This document shows, piece after piece, positions 34,549-44,197 of a stretch of DNA of 64,000 bases (positions are counted from its first letter, which is position 1; each line of letters starts with the position of its first letter). The notes under the pieces were generated by a model that had not been told where the DNA came from, made no database searches, and worked only from the letters and a program-made list of their open reading frames with translations. The DNA comes from JANYHH01 sp965249745 (GTDB lineage: Bacteria; Deinococcota; Deinococci; Deinococcales; JAAFIG01), in the NCBI GenBank assembly GCA_965249745.1, contig OZ252252.1, positions 2,170,001 to 2,234,000 on the forward strand, read 5' to 3'. The translations under genes and the position numbers were made by a program.

Positions 34549-35513
34549 GCGCCACCTCCCTGTCTCAAACCCGCTTGTGTTGCGACCCGTGTTTCGATAG
34601 GCAAAATCGTACCCCAAATTTCGACTTCGCGTTCCAAGTGGATGTCCAGCGCAGCTTCGACACGTTCCAACAGCGCCACGACATCAGTGGCGCTAGCGTT
34701 CCCGGTGTTGACCAGAAAGTTGCCGTGCTCCTGTGAAATCATCGCGTTCCCGACTTGCGACCCCTTCAGACCAGCGCGATCCACCAATCTACCCGCGCTG
34801 TCGCCGACGGGGTTCTTCCAGGCGCAACCGAAGGTCCGCTGATGGGGTTGGCCCTTTCTGGCCTCGTCTGCCAGATTCATCCGCTCCTGGACGACCTCTG
34901 GCGTGGAGCGCGTCAACTTCAAACGGACTCGAGTCACGATGCCGACGCCGTTGGAGCCGTTTGGTAACCGTGAATTTCGGTACTGAAACCCCAGCTCGGC
35001 CGGGTCGTAGACCTGCGCCTGTCCGTCCGCGACAATTTCCACGGCGTAGAGCGCGTCCGCCATCTCCGAGAAGCGTGTTCCGGCGTTCATCCGCACCGCG
35101 CCGCCAACTTGCGCTGGCACGCCCCACAGCCCCTCGAGACCGCTCAGCCCGAGTCGCTGCAACCCCCGCAGCAACCCTGGGATCGGTTTGGCCGCGCCGA
35201 CCCAACCGGTCACAACATGCGATGGCGTGGAGAGCGTCGGGTCCGCCTCGAGATCGCCCTCGCTGTACGTCCCACCGAGGCGAATCACCCGCTCTTGGAC
35301 ACCCTCGTCGGACACGATCAGGTTGCTGCCACCGCCCAGGATCCGGTACGGCGCTGAGGTCGCCTCGAGCAGGGCTGAGAGATCGTGACAGACCCACAGC
35401 TCCGCCTCGCCGCCCACGCCGAGGGTCGTGAACTGCGCGAGGCGCACGCGGCGCGGTGCGCCTCGGGTCGCCGGAGCCAGCATCACCCCGCAAGAGTCGT
35501 TCATATCACTCAC
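34545..35513 (-). CDS. murB: UDP-N-acetylenolpyruvoylglucosamine reductase
   Basis: 322 residues from GTG 35513, which overlaps the murC stop; an in-frame ATG is three codons on. FAD-binding segments are LAQFTTLGVGGEAELWV and YRILGGGSNLIVSDEG. The substrate domain has GVPAQVGGAVRMNAG, and the end shows HRTFGCAWKNP, with QVGNAMISQEHGNFLVN following. It reduces the enolpyruvyl group to give UDP-MurNAc. The longer upstream frame is only a shadow of murC. Confidence 0.95.
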   Translation of the reverse strand: MSDMNDSCGVMLAPATRGAPRRVRLAQFTTLGVGGEAELWVCHDLSALLEATSAPYRILGGGSNLIVSDEGVQERVIRLGGTYSEGDLEADPTLSTPSHVVTGWVGAAKPIPGLLRGLQRLGLSGLEGLWGVPAQVGGAVRMNAGTRFSEMADALYAVEIVADGQAQVYDPAELGFQYRNSRLPNGSNGVGIVTRVRLKLTRSTPEVVQERMNLADEARKGQPHQRTFGCAWKNPVGDSAGRLVDRAGLKGSQVGNAMISQEHGNFLVNTGNASATDVVALLERVEAALDIHLEREVEIWGTILPIETRVATQAGLRQGGGA

Positions 35514-36871
35514 AGAGTCACCCCTGGTAACTCGCGCAGGATGCGTGTCACGTCGCCCGCGCCCATCGTCACGATGACATCGGCGGCGCTGGCGGTTTCG
35601 GAGATGTACTCGCCCAGCGCGGCGCGGTCGTGCCAGTACCGGGCGTTGGCGTAGCCCAACTCCTGCATTCGCGTTTCGATCAGGCTCGAGTGAATGCCGG
35701 GAATCGGCGTTTCCGACGAACTGTAAATGTCCAAGATCATCACCTCGTCGGCGGCCCGCAGGATGTCGGCGTAGTTCTGCCACTCCCTCGCCGTGCGCCC
35801 CATGCGATGCGGCTGAAATACGACTCGCACCCGCCGCCCGGTCGTCTTGGCCCCCGCGATGGCAGAGGAGACCTTGGTTGGGTTGTGGGCGTAGTCGTCC
35901 ACTAGGAGCGCGCCGTTGAGATGTCCCAGCACCTCCCAGCGCCGCCCGGCCCCCGGAAAATCCGATAACGCCTTCGCCGCCAGGTTCATGTCCAACCCCT
36001 CGAGGTCCGCCACGGCCAGCGCCGCGACCGCATTCAGAACATTGTGCTCACCGGGCGCGATCATCCTTACGTCCACCAGCGGCAGGCCGTCGCGCGTCAG
36101 AGTGAACTGCGGCGTGCCATGCTCAAGATTCACCTTGATGGCACGGTACTGCGCCGAGCTGTGCAAACCGTAAGAGACCAGGTTCGCGTGGCCCAGCATG
36201 TCCTTTAAGCCTGGCCAGTCGGCGCAGTAAACGACGGTCCCAGCCCCTCGAGCAAAGGTCTTGAAGGCTCCGTGCAGGGCTTCGACGCTGCGGTGATAGT
36301 TGGGACGGGTGTCACCGTCGTGCGCGACATGATCGTCCTCGATGTTGGTGACGATGGCGATGTCGCAGTGTATATCTGCGAACAGTGGGTCGGATTCGTC
36401 TATCTCGGCGATGAAATGCTTTCCCGCGCCGACCCGAGCGTTTCCACCGAGGGCCCGCACGACACCGCCGACCGCCGCACTCGGGTCGGCTCCGCACCCG
36501 GCGAACACGGTGGCGACCATCGCGCTCGTGCTGGTCTTGCCGTGCGTGCCCGCCACGCCGAGGCTGCGTTTCTGGCGCATCAGCTCAGCCAGCAATTCAA
36601 TGCGTCGAATCACCCGTTTGCCGAGCCGCCGGGCGCACAGAACCTCGGGTTCATCGTCGCGCACCCAGGTTGGGATCACCAGCACGTCTACGTCCGGCGT
36701 GATATGCGCGTCGGAGTGACCGTCAAAAATCTGCATCCCGGCAGCCTCGAGTTGCCGGGTCAGGGCGGATAGATGCTGATCGCACCCGGAGACCCGGTGC
36801 CCCCCAGCCGCCAGCATCAGCGCCAGACCGCTCACCCCGATGCCGCCGATCCCCATCAGGTGATAGTGCAT
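35510..36871 (-). CDS. murC: UDP-N-acetylmuramate-L-alanine ligase
   Basis: 453 residues; ATG behind AGGGAGGT. Rossmann-like N-terminal domain (HLMGIGGIGVSGLALMLAAG), ATP-binding loop GVAGTHGKTSTSAM (about 107-120) and IAEIDESDPLF. The C-terminal ligase domain has DDYAHNPTKVSSAI. It adds L-Ala to UDP-MurNAc. A 177-bp gap separates it from murG, the largest gap in the upper cluster, so a secondary promoter could exist there. Confidence 0.96.
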   Translation of the reverse strand: MHYHLMGIGGIGVSGLALMLAAGGHRVSGCDQHLSALTRQLEAAGMQIFDGHSDAHITPDVDVLVIPTWVRDDEPEVLCARRLGKRVIRRIELLAELMRQKRSLGVAGTHGKTSTSAMVATVFAGCGADPSAAVGGVVRALGGNARVGAGKHFIAEIDESDPLFADIHCDIAIVTNIEDDHVAHDGDTRPNYHRSVEALHGAFKTFARGAGTVVYCADWPGLKDMLGHANLVSYGLHSSAQYRAIKVNLEHGTPQFTLTRDGLPLVDVRMIAPGEHNVLNAVAALAVADLEGLDMNLAAKALSDFPGAGRRWEVLGHLNGALLVDDYAHNPTKVSSAIAGAKTTGRRVRVVFQPHRMGRTAREWQNYADILRAADEVMILDIYSSSETPIPGIHSSLIETRMQELGYANARYWHDRAALGEYISETASAADVIVTMGAGDVTRILRELPGVTL

Positions 36872-37048
36872 CTGACCTCCCTGAGGTGTCGGGTACGTGC
36901 GGCTCGAGGTGACATTTGAACTGGCAATCTTTGAGCGGTGACAGCCTCAGCAGGCACAGCCCCAACAGATACAGCGCCAGCTCGAGCGCAGGAAGCGTTT
37001 ACGGTTTTGAAGTTCAATGTTGTCGTCCTCAAAAAAATTCTGACCATT

Positions 37049-38164
37049 TCAAACCCTCGCCTTGGTGGAGCCTTTTCGCAGTGCGCCCAGAACAAGCTCG
37101 GCGAGCCGCCCGGCTGCCCCCGCCGGACTGGCCCGCAACGCCGAAACGCGCATCGCCTCTAAAACAGGAGGCTGCAAACACGACAGCATACCCTCTGAAA
37201 ATTTCCCAGGCAAACCGGACTCGGATTCACGTTGCAACTCCGCCTCGGGAATCCAGCGTCCAGCCCCCCTGGACTCCACGTTCAACGCGTTCTTGGACTG
37301 GTGATCCTCGGCGCTCGAGGGGAGCGGTACCAGTAACAGCGGCACGCCGTGAAAGGCGGCGTCGGAGATCGTGCTCATGCCCGCCCGCGTGACCGCTAGG
37401 TCACTGGCACTCCAAGCAGCCACGCCGTCCACGTATTCAGCCAAGTGATACCAGGGGAGATGCGCCACCCTGGGCGCGACCTCGTTCAAACGGCCGCGCC
37501 CAGTCTGATGTAAGACCTGCACGTTTTGCCCCGTCAACAGCCGCTCTAACAATCCTGGCAGCAACGCGTTCAACCGCACCGATCCCTGCGAACCGCCCAT
37601 CACTAAGACTGTGATCCGACCCGCCTCGAGGCCCAATTTTCCCAAGGCGGCTGTTTTCTCTAAGCGCTGTTCCCGCACCGGCATCCCGACCCAGACGCAC
37701 CGGTCTCCTGGCAGGAATTGCTTTGTCGCCTCGTCCGCCAGCGCGATAAGTTTGGCGCTTCTCGCAAAGGCTCGAGTCACCAAGCCCGGCAAGGCGTTCG
37801 CCTCGTGCATCGCCAGCGGTGTCCCGGTCAGCCACGCGGCCGCCACGCCCGGAAAGCTGGCGAAGCCGCCGAAGCCCACGGTCATCCCCGGCTTGAAGCG
37901 CCGCGTCACCCGCACGGCATCGCCGAAGCCCGCGACCGCGCGCAGCATCGCCCTCGGGTCTGGCCGGGCGCGATCGAGCTTGCCGGTGCGAACCCCAAAG
38001 AACTCCAAGCCCTCCTCAGCCGCCAGCCGCTCCTCCATGCCGCCCTTCGCGCCGATCAGGGCGCAGGTCACCCCCTGAGCCTCGAGCGCCCGCGACAGCG
38101 CGACCGCCGGGTAGACGTGACCGGCCGTGCCGCCCGTCGCCAGCAGGACTCGAGGGTTAAGCAT
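37049..38164 (-). CDS. murG: UDP-GlcNAc:lipid I GlcNAc transferase
   Basis: 371 residues from ATG 38164 (AGGA upstream). GT-B glycosyltransferase: G-loop 1 LLATGGTAGHVYPAVALSRA, G-loop 2 TVGFGGFASFPG, MHEANALPG, the nucleotide-binding LVMGGSQGSVRLN and VTRAGMSTISDAAFHGVPLL. It makes lipid II on the inner membrane face. The C-terminal end (LGALRKGSTKARV) is normal. It lies downstream of ftsW and a small membrane protein. Confidence 0.95.
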   Translation of the reverse strand: MLNPRVLLATGGTAGHVYPAVALSRALEAQGVTCALIGAKGGMEERLAAEEGLEFFGVRTGKLDRARPDPRAMLRAVAGFGDAVRVTRRFKPGMTVGFGGFASFPGVAAAWLTGTPLAMHEANALPGLVTRAFARSAKLIALADEATKQFLPGDRCVWVGMPVREQRLEKTAALGKLGLEAGRITVLVMGGSQGSVRLNALLPGLLERLLTGQNVQVLHQTGRGRLNEVAPRVAHLPWYHLAEYVDGVAAWSASDLAVTRAGMSTISDAAFHGVPLLLVPLPSSAEDHQSKNALNVESRGAGRWIPEAELQRESESGLPGKFSEGMLSCLQPPVLEAMRVSALRASPAGAAGRLAELVLGALRKGSTKARV

Positions 38165-38266
38165 CAACGGTTCCTCGGGCGCTCTGGCGGCAGGGCGCAG
38201 CGCCCTGCGCCCCTACGGGCGTGGGGCGGGCATAACCTCGAGCGGGCAGGGAATCCATCATGATCG

Positions 38267-38632
38267 TCAATCGCACTCCTGTGGCAGTGTCAAAGAACCG
38301 AGCGAGGAAACGTCAATGTTGTTGTCGCATCGCGCATAGTCGTAGGTGCGAGACTCAAGCGCTTCATCCGAGTTTTTCCAGTTGGTCCTCAGATTCCACC
38401 ATTGCTTTTCACCGGCTGCCACAGAAATGTGCCAAATCTCGTCAGGCTCGAGTCTTCGGTTGAATTTAAGTGTGGAAGTCTCGAGCCGTATTTCGACAGT
38501 TTGCCCGCGAAGATTGCGGACGGTTATTTCAGCTTGTTTCGGTGAAAACAATGCATAGCACGAAGCACCTGCGATGGAGAGCAGGCTAACCAAATAGCCG
38601 ACAGCAATGGGTTTCCAGGCAAACTTAGTCAC
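38267..38632 (-). CDS. Small single-span membrane protein of unknown function in the dcw cluster
   Basis: 121 residues from GTG overlapping the ftsW stop by 8 bp. One N-terminal membrane segment (IAVGYLVSLLSIAGASCYAL) is followed by an extracytoplasmic part with NLRGQTVEIRLETSTLKFN and two cysteines near the end (YDYARCDNN, LPQECD) that could pair. No family is recognised. Position between ftsW and murG and the tight overlap suggest co-expression with septal wall genes; a role in division is a guess. Confidence 0.65.
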   Translation of the reverse strand: MTKFAWKPIAVGYLVSLLSIAGASCYALFSPKQAEITVRNLRGQTVEIRLETSTLKFNRRLEPDEIWHISVAAGEKQWWNLRTNWKNSDEALESRTYDYARCDNNIDVSSLGSLTLPQECD

Positions 38633-39749
38633 CCGCCACCGCCTCCGTCCGCAAAACTCGAGCCTCCGCTGGAACCCTGACCAGCAAGGCGTTCGCGGCG
38701 TGAATCCAGCCGAGCGCGACCGCGCACACGACCAAGCTCGAGCCGCCCTCACTCATCATCGGGAGGGCCATGCCGGTGTTCGGCAGTTTGCCGATCACCA
38801 CGCCGAAATTCACGACCGCCTGTCCGACGATCAACAGCGCCGCGCCGGACGCCAGAATTGCCGCTCCGTGGCGCTCCGAGGGTTCCAGATACGTTGCCCC
38901 CGAGACTTGCGCGGCGGTGCTGAGACCGATGTAGAGAATCCCCGCGAAGGCGGCGAAGACGATCGTGATGCCGATCAGTCCGGTCGTGTGACCCAGCGTG
39001 CTGATGATGAAATCGCTGCTCTGCGCGGGCACGGTCAGTTTGCGCTCGTCGGGACCGCGCCCCCAGACGCCGCCGCGTTCAATCACGGTTTTGGCGACGC
39101 GCACCTGGTAGCCCTCGGCGTTTTCATTAATTGTGCCGTTGCTCTGCGCTTGAAACCCGGCGAAGCGATCCGCGACATAGCTGTACTTGGAGGTTTGCCA
39201 CAACCACGCCGGGTAAGCCACGAATCCGGCCGCGACCGCGATGGCGAAAACGCGCCCGATGTTGACGCCGCTGGTGAACATCACACCCATCGCCAGCAGG
39301 AACACGAACACGGCGGCCGAGGTGCTGGGTGCGATCAGAATCAGCGCGGTGCTGATGGCGATGACCGCAATCGGACCCCAGAGCTTGTAGCCCGTGCCCT
39401 TCCGGGTGAAGAACGACGCGAGGTACGCGATCAGCGCGATTTTGGTGAACTCGGACGGCTGCAACTGATAGCCGCCCGGCAGGTTGATCCAGCGGTTGAC
39501 GCCGCCCTCGGAGCTACCGACGACCAGCACCGCCACCAGCAAGACCGCGCACAGCACCCAGCCGAAGACGCCCAAGCGGATGGACAGGCTGGGTTTGAGC
39601 TGACTGAACAGCAGCGTCACGCCAACGCCGAGCGCCACCATCAGGCTCTGCTTCCACAAACCCGCCGGGTTGACGGTCACGACGCACAGCAACCCGAGCG
39701 CTAAGAGCGTCAGTTGCAGCACGAACAATGGCAAGTGCAATGGCTTCAT
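38625..39749 (-). CDS. ftsW: Septal peptidoglycan polymerase FtsW (SEDS family)
   Basis: 374 residues; ATG behind AAGGAG, overlapping the murD stop. About ten membrane segments. SEDS features include GVNRWINLPGGYQLQPSEFT (loop with the PSE motif), KIALIAYLASFF, and the late GTGMALPMMSEGGSS-type segment, seen here as KLPNTGMALPMMSEGGSS. It polymerises lipid II together with the FtsI transpeptidase. The gene order argues for FtsW and not RodA. Confidence 0.94.
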   Translation of the reverse strand: MKPLHLPLFVLQLTLLALGLLCVVTVNPAGLWKQSLMVALGVGVTLLFSQLKPSLSIRLGVFGWVLCAVLLVAVLVVGSSEGGVNRWINLPGGYQLQPSEFTKIALIAYLASFFTRKGTGYKLWGPIAVIAISTALILIAPSTSAAVFVFLLAMGVMFTSGVNIGRVFAIAVAAGFVAYPAWLWQTSKYSYVADRFAGFQAQSNGTINENAEGYQVRVAKTVIERGGVWGRGPDERKLTVPAQSSDFIISTLGHTTGLIGITIVFAAFAGILYIGLSTAAQVSGATYLEPSERHGAAILASGAALLIVGQAVVNFGVVIGKLPNTGMALPMMSEGGSSLVVCAVALGWIHAANALLVRVPAEARVLRTEAVAGD

Positions 39750-41101
39750 ACGCGCTCCTTGGTTCGCTCAAAGGTATGAACCGCGCCCTTGAAGGCTGCG
39801 CCTCGAGCCTTGTAATCCTTGAACAGATCGAAACTTGTCCCCAGGGGTGCCAGCACCACGCTGCCGCCACCGGACGGCGCGACGTGCTGCACGGTTTGAA
39901 ATCCGCGTTGAACCGCTCGCTCGAGGGCGGTGATTCCGTCCAAGCCGGTCAAGTCCTCAATCTGCACGCCTAAATGCTGAAACGCCCGCGCGAACTCGAG
40001 ACCGGATTCCCCGAATGCCAGCAGCAGCACGACTTTCTCCTGCACCAACCGCTCGAGTTTCGGGAGTTCGCTGTCGCGCTCTAACGGGGTGAGTTTGTCG
40101 CGCCCGCCGAGAATCCAGGCGACCGGCGCGGGCGCGTTCTCCAAGGCCGCCTGCACCGCTAGCACACGGGTGGCGATGCTGTCCTCGATGAAGCGCGTGC
40201 CCTGGATAGTGGCGACCGTCTCGAAGCGCCCTGGCAAGCCGGGGAAGTTCAGTAGCGCCCTGATTAGGCTTTCTAGATTCGGAGTGTGACCCAGGCGCTT
40301 CAAGTACTCGAGCGCGGCGCGAACCGCGACTCGAGCGTTCATTGGGTGGATCGTTGTCGGAACCTTACTCGTTTTGAGCAATACGACGTTTTCCGCCACG
40401 ACATCGCCCGATTCCCGAACTCGAGCGATCTGCGCGTTCGTCTCGCGTCCCAACTCGAGTGACTCGGGCAGTACCAGCGTGTCGTTGGATCGGAGGTTCT
40501 TGGCGATCATCCATTTAGCCGCATGGTAGGCCTCCAGTGATCCGTGGTCACGGATGTGATCCACGCCGAGGTTGGTGATGACGGCCACCTCCGGGCGATA
40601 GCTGACGATTCGCTCCAACTGAAAGCTCGAGAGTTCCACGACCGCCACCTCGCAATCGCCGATCACGTTCAGCAGCGGCGGATCGAAATTCCCACCGACC
40701 ACCGCCCGGATGCCCTGCGATTGCAACAGGTGGGCGATCAGCAAGCTCGTACTGCCCTTGCCCGCCGTTCCAGTCACGCCGACTGTTGGGACAGCGGGCA
40801 CGACCGTGCGGTACGCCAGTTCCACCTCGCCGATGGTCTCGAGGCCCGCGCTTCTCAGCGCCCGCAATTCCTGGCTCTGAAACATCACGCCGGGCGCGGC
40901 GACGCATAGATCAAATTCTGTCGGGTCAATCTGTAAGACTCTGGGAAAGCCTGCCGATAACGCCGCCTCCGCGCCGAAAGCGTCCTCGACACGGTCGAAC
41001 CATGCACCCGACCAGCCCAGCCGCGCCAGGTGACGAATCACGCTCGAGCCGCTGCGGCCCAGGCCGTAGACCAGAACGCGGGGCAGCTCAGGGGAACTCA
41101 C
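39746..41101 (-). CDS. murD: UDP-N-acetylmuramoylalanine-D-glutamate ligase
   Basis: 451 residues from GTG overlapping the mraY stop. N-terminal VYGLGRSGSSVIRHLARLG, ATP loop VGVTGTAGKGSTSLL (the usual GTNGKTT is varied to GTAGKGS), AVVELSSFQLERI and a C-terminal WILGGRDKLTPLERDSE. It adds D-Glu to UDP-MurNAc-L-Ala. The altered loop keeps the essential Gly-Lys pair, so activity is expected. Confidence 0.93.
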   Translation of the reverse strand: MSSPELPRVLVYGLGRSGSSVIRHLARLGWSGAWFDRVEDAFGAEAALSAGFPRVLQIDPTEFDLCVAAPGVMFQSQELRALRSAGLETIGEVELAYRTVVPAVPTVGVTGTAGKGSTSLLIAHLLQSQGIRAVVGGNFDPPLLNVIGDCEVAVVELSSFQLERIVSYRPEVAVITNLGVDHIRDHGSLEAYHAAKWMIAKNLRSNDTLVLPESLELGRETNAQIARVRESGDVVAENVVLLKTSKVPTTIHPMNARVAVRAALEYLKRLGHTPNLESLIRALLNFPGLPGRFETVATIQGTRFIEDSIATRVLAVQAALENAPAPVAWILGGRDKLTPLERDSELPKLERLVQEKVVLLLAFGESGLEFARAFQHLGVQIEDLTGLDGITALERAVQRGFQTVQHVAPSGGGSVVLAPLGTSFDLFKDYKARGAAFKGAVHTFERTKERV

Positions 41102-42027
41102 TTTGGGCCGCCCGTCTGAATGACCCAAGCGACCGCTGTCGAGACTGCTGTAATCGCCACGAAGCGCACCATGACCTTCGTTTCTGGCCAACCGAGTTTC
41201 TCAAAGTGATGGTGAATCGGCGTACTCAAAAAGATGCGCCTACCCTGACCGAAAACGCGTTTCGTGTACTGAAAATACGGCACTTGAATAAAGACACTCA
41301 GCACTTCCGCGAGCGGGATGATCGCGGCGACCGGAATCATCCAAGTCCAACCTTGCGTGACATAGACCCCCGCGACGATGCCGCCGAGGGCGTGCGATCC
41401 GGCGTCGCCCATGAAAATCTGGGCTTTCGGCGCGTTGAACCACAAGTAACCGCAGAGCGCCCCAATCGTAATCAGGGCGAGCGGTGAAGATGCGGCGAGG
41501 GGAACCATCAGAATCGCCACCACGCTCGCGCACAAACCGTCCAGCCCATCGGTAAAATTGATTGCGTTGGTTACTGCAATCGGGACCAGCGTCAGCAGAA
41601 TCACGTCCAGCCACAGCACGCCGAAGACTGGAACTTGCGGCGCGACAGTCCAGGCGAACAGTCCCGCGACGAGAATCTGCATCGGCAGTTTCTCTCTCGC
41701 CTTCAAGCCCCCCCTGGGCGTACCCAGCAACCTCGAGCGGACGATCAGCACGTCGTCCGCCAGGCCGATCAAGTACATCCCAAACGCCATCAGCACCGCC
41801 GCCCAACCCTTGGAATCAGAAGAGTTCGTCAGCCCAATGAAGACGATCCAGACAATAAAGATCGCGGCGCTGAACGGCACGCCGCCCATCGTCGGTGTGC
41901 CGTCCTTGACGAGGTGCGTCTCGGGTCCTTCGCGGCGCACGGTCTGACCCCAACCGCGCCGCTTGGCGGTGCTGAGAAACACGCCGACCAGGAACCAGGA
42001 GAGCAGCGCGGCCACGACGACGATCAT
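41098..42027 (-). CDS. mraY: Phospho-MurNAc-pentapeptide translocase
   Basis: 309 residues from ATG 42027, whose ATGA overlaps the lipoprotein stop; GTG 42039 is an alternative. About ten membrane segments. Conserved loops: KDGTPTMGGVPF, LIGLADDVL with the Asp pair, NAINFTDGLDGLCAS (NxxNxxDGxDGL), FMGDAGSHALGG and STPIHHHFEKLGWPE. It joins phospho-MurNAc-pentapeptide to undecaprenyl phosphate to give lipid I. Confidence 0.96.
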   Translation of the reverse strand: MIVVVAALLSWFLVGVFLSTAKRRGWGQTVRREGPETHLVKDGTPTMGGVPFSAAIFIVWIVFIGLTNSSDSKGWAAVLMAFGMYLIGLADDVLIVRSRLLGTPRGGLKAREKLPMQILVAGLFAWTVAPQVPVFGVLWLDVILLTLVPIAVTNAINFTDGLDGLCASVVAILMVPLAASSPLALITIGALCGYLWFNAPKAQIFMGDAGSHALGGIVAGVYVTQGWTWMIPVAAIIPLAEVLSVFIQVPYFQYTKRVFGQGRRIFLSTPIHHHFEKLGWPETKVMVRFVAITAVSTAVAWVIQTGGPK

Positions 42028-42872
42028 GCGCCACCGCACGAGAACTCGAGCATCGGAGCTAGATTTCCGGCCCGCAGAACGCGCAGGGTCGCCCCGGCCG
42101 CCAGCGCCACGAAGCCATTTCCCGCCACCAGGCTCAAAACGTTTCCAGCAAACCCGGCTCGAGCCGTTTCGCGGCTGGCACTGTCGGACGCGATCAATGT
42201 GTTCCCATCAACTCGGTAGGTATAGCCATCCCCACGGGCCGCCAGTCCGGGCAGCGCCTCGTAGCCATCGTTTCGCGCCACCAGCGAGTACGTCCCGGCG
42301 TTCAGGGTCTGCCGCCGCTCGAGACCCGTGCTGCTGAGGCTGTACACGGTCTTGCCGACGAGGGCGAACGTGGCATCACCGTTTTCCAGCAGGCTGCTCG
42401 GCAGGCCTGGCAATCGTCCGACCTCGAGCTTGTCGTAAGTCAGGACTTGCCGTTCAGCGGTGAACACGAAGCGGCTGGTGAGTTGCATCGGCTGCCCGGT
42501 GAAACTCAGGCTGTCTGGCACACCCGTGACCTTGAAGACCAAGCCGGTCTTCGGCAGCGCCAACCACCACGCGCCCGCGTGCCAGGCGGCGCTCGAGGCG
42601 TTGGCCGGGGCGGGCAGCCGCGTGAAGCGGCCCGCTTCTAACAAAAAGGCGTTTCCGCCCGCAATGCAGACCAAGGCTCCGCTCGGGTTGACTGCCAGTG
42701 ACGTGATCGGACTGGTGCTCTGGGTCGAAGTTCCAGCCGCTTGACCCGAGTTAACCAAGCCTGGAGCCGCTTGACTCGAGCTGCTGGTTGGGGCGCAGGC
42801 ACTTAGCGCGAGCAGCGCCACACCTGTCAACACCCGCTCGAGCCAGCTCCAAGGCCGTTCAGAGCCGGGCAC
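42024..42872 (-). CDS. Propeller-like lipoprotein of unknown function in the dcw cluster
   Basis: About 282 residues from GTG 42872, which overlaps the murF end by 14 bp. The N-terminus is a lipoprotein signal (LTGVALLALSAC, lipobox LSAC), then a Ser/Gln linker (SSSSQAAPGLVNSGQAAG). The rest is repetitive beta sheet (LAVNPSGALVCIAGGN, LLENGDATFALVGK) as in propellers. No named family. It overlaps both murF and mraY (ATGA), so it is locked into wall-synthesis expression. A structural role at the septum is conceivable but unproven. Confidence 0.7.
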   Translation of the reverse strand: MPGSERPWSWLERVLTGVALLALSACAPTSSSSQAAPGLVNSGQAAGTSTQSTSPITSLAVNPSGALVCIAGGNAFLLEAGRFTRLPAPANASSAAWHAGAWWLALPKTGLVFKVTGVPDSLSFTGQPMQLTSRFVFTAERQVLTYDKLEVGRLPGLPSSLLENGDATFALVGKTVYSLSSTGLERRQTLNAGTYSLVARNDGYEALPGLAARGDGYTYRVDGNTLIASDSASRETARAGFAGNVLSLVAGNGFVALAAGATLRVLRAGNLAPMLEFSCGGA

Positions 42873-44139
42873 GAATCGCCTCCGCCAGCGCACCCAAACC
42901 GACCGACTTCGATCCCTTGACCAGCACCGTGTCCCCCGGCTCGAGTCGCTCGAACAGGGCGGTGGTGGCTTCTGTGACATCCACACACTCCAAGGTTTCC
43001 AAACCCTGCGCCCTCGAGCCGCTGGCGTAATCGGCGGCGTGATCGCCAACGGCAATCAGTAGATCTGCGGCTCGAGCCGCCAGCGCACCCAGCTCGCGGT
43101 GATAGCTCGCGGCACGCTCCCCAAGCTCGCGCATGTCGCCGAGCACGGCGAGCTTGCGACCCGGAAGGCGTTCCAGGGTTTCCAGCGCCGCCCCGAGGCT
43201 GAGCGGGTTGGCGTTGTACGAATCATCCAACAACAAATACTGACCACGTTCCAGACGCATTCGCCCGCCGGGAATCTCGAGCTGTGAAACCCGTGATATT
43301 GCGTCCTCCAGCGGCACGCCGAAGCGCTCCGCCAGCGCCAGCGCCAGCGCACCCGCCTCGGCGACCTTGTGCGACGGCGAGTTCATGACGACACTGTGAC
43401 CCGCGAACGTGAACGCGGCACTCACCTCGCTCAGCGTCAGGTGTTCGGCGCGGTGCATCGCCCCTTCGTCGAAGCCGTAACTCGGCGTGTTCGGGTAGCG
43501 CCACGCCACGCCGCTCGAGACCAGCCCTTCCTTGGCTTTGAGGATGCCGCCCTTCTCCTCGGCAATCTTCTCTAACGATCCAAAAAACTCGAGGTGAGCC
43601 GGTCCAACGTTGGTGATAACGCCGATGTCCGGGTTAACCAGCCGCATCAATTCCGCCATCTCGCCGATCCGGTCTATCCCCATCTCGATCACATGCAGGG
43701 AGTTGGGTTTGACGGCGGACAGCAAATAGCACGCCAGGTAATTCAGCGTGTTGAGCGTGCCGGGCGTCCTCTCGGCGTTCAATGCCGCCGCGATCAACTC
43801 TTTGGCGGTCGTCTTGCCCGCCGATCCGGTCACGCCGATCAGGGTGGCTCTGGAAACATCGCGCCAGGCTCGCGCCCAACCGCGCAGGGACACCGTCGCA
43901 TCAGGAACCCGGACAGCTCTGGGAACCAGTTGATCGGTCAGCACGAACGGCGCACCCCGCTCCAAGGCCGCGCCGATAAACTCGTTCCCGTGCTGTATTT
44001 CGCCCGCGAGTGCGGCGAAGGCCGTTTGACTGTCCACCGCTCGGCTATCGAAGGTGATGGCGGTCGCGGCGATAGCCTGTTCGTGGATCTCAGCCTGCAA
44101 CGTGCTTTGCCACAGACGAGGATCAAGCGGCTCTGGCAT
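42859..44139 (-). CDS. murF: UDP-MurNAc-tripeptide D-Ala-D-Ala ligase
   Basis: 426 residues from ATG 44139 (GTG 44142 also possible). N-terminal FDSRAVDSQTAFAALAGE, ATP loop LIGVTGSAGKTTAKELIAAA (about 115), MGIDRIGEMAELMRLVNPDI and the C-terminal DDSYNANPLSLGAALETL. It completes the pentapeptide. In most dcw clusters murE precedes murF; here ftsI is directly upstream after 58 bp and murE is absent. Confidence 0.95.
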   Translation of the reverse strand: MPEPLDPRLWQSTLQAEIHEQAIAATAITFDSRAVDSQTAFAALAGEIQHGNEFIGAALERGAPFVLTDQLVPRAVRVPDATVSLRGWARAWRDVSRATLIGVTGSAGKTTAKELIAAALNAERTPGTLNTLNYLACYLLSAVKPNSLHVIEMGIDRIGEMAELMRLVNPDIGVITNVGPAHLEFFGSLEKIAEEKGGILKAKEGLVSSGVAWRYPNTPSYGFDEGAMHRAEHLTLSEVSAAFTFAGHSVVMNSPSHKVAEAGALALALAERFGVPLEDAISRVSQLEIPGGRMRLERGQYLLLDDSYNANPLSLGAALETLERLPGRKLAVLGDMRELGERAASYHRELGALAARAADLLIAVGDHAADYASGSRAQGLETLECVDVTEATTALFERLEPGDTVLVKGSKSVGLGALAEAIRARL

Positions 44140-44197
44140 CACGCGCCCCGGTTGGCTGGAGAGGGTAGAGGACAGTTTTCGAAGGCATCGGGGCATC

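Noticed and set aside
34545..35783. Longer murB with about 90 extra N-terminal residues
   Set aside because: The extra part overlaps murC and is Arg/His-rich non-protein-like sequence; the GTG at 35513 overlapping the murC stop is the natural start.
36723..37048. Small frames in the murG-murC gap
   Set aside because: No start with a ribosome site and no recognisable protein; a hydrophobic stretch in one frame is probably chance.
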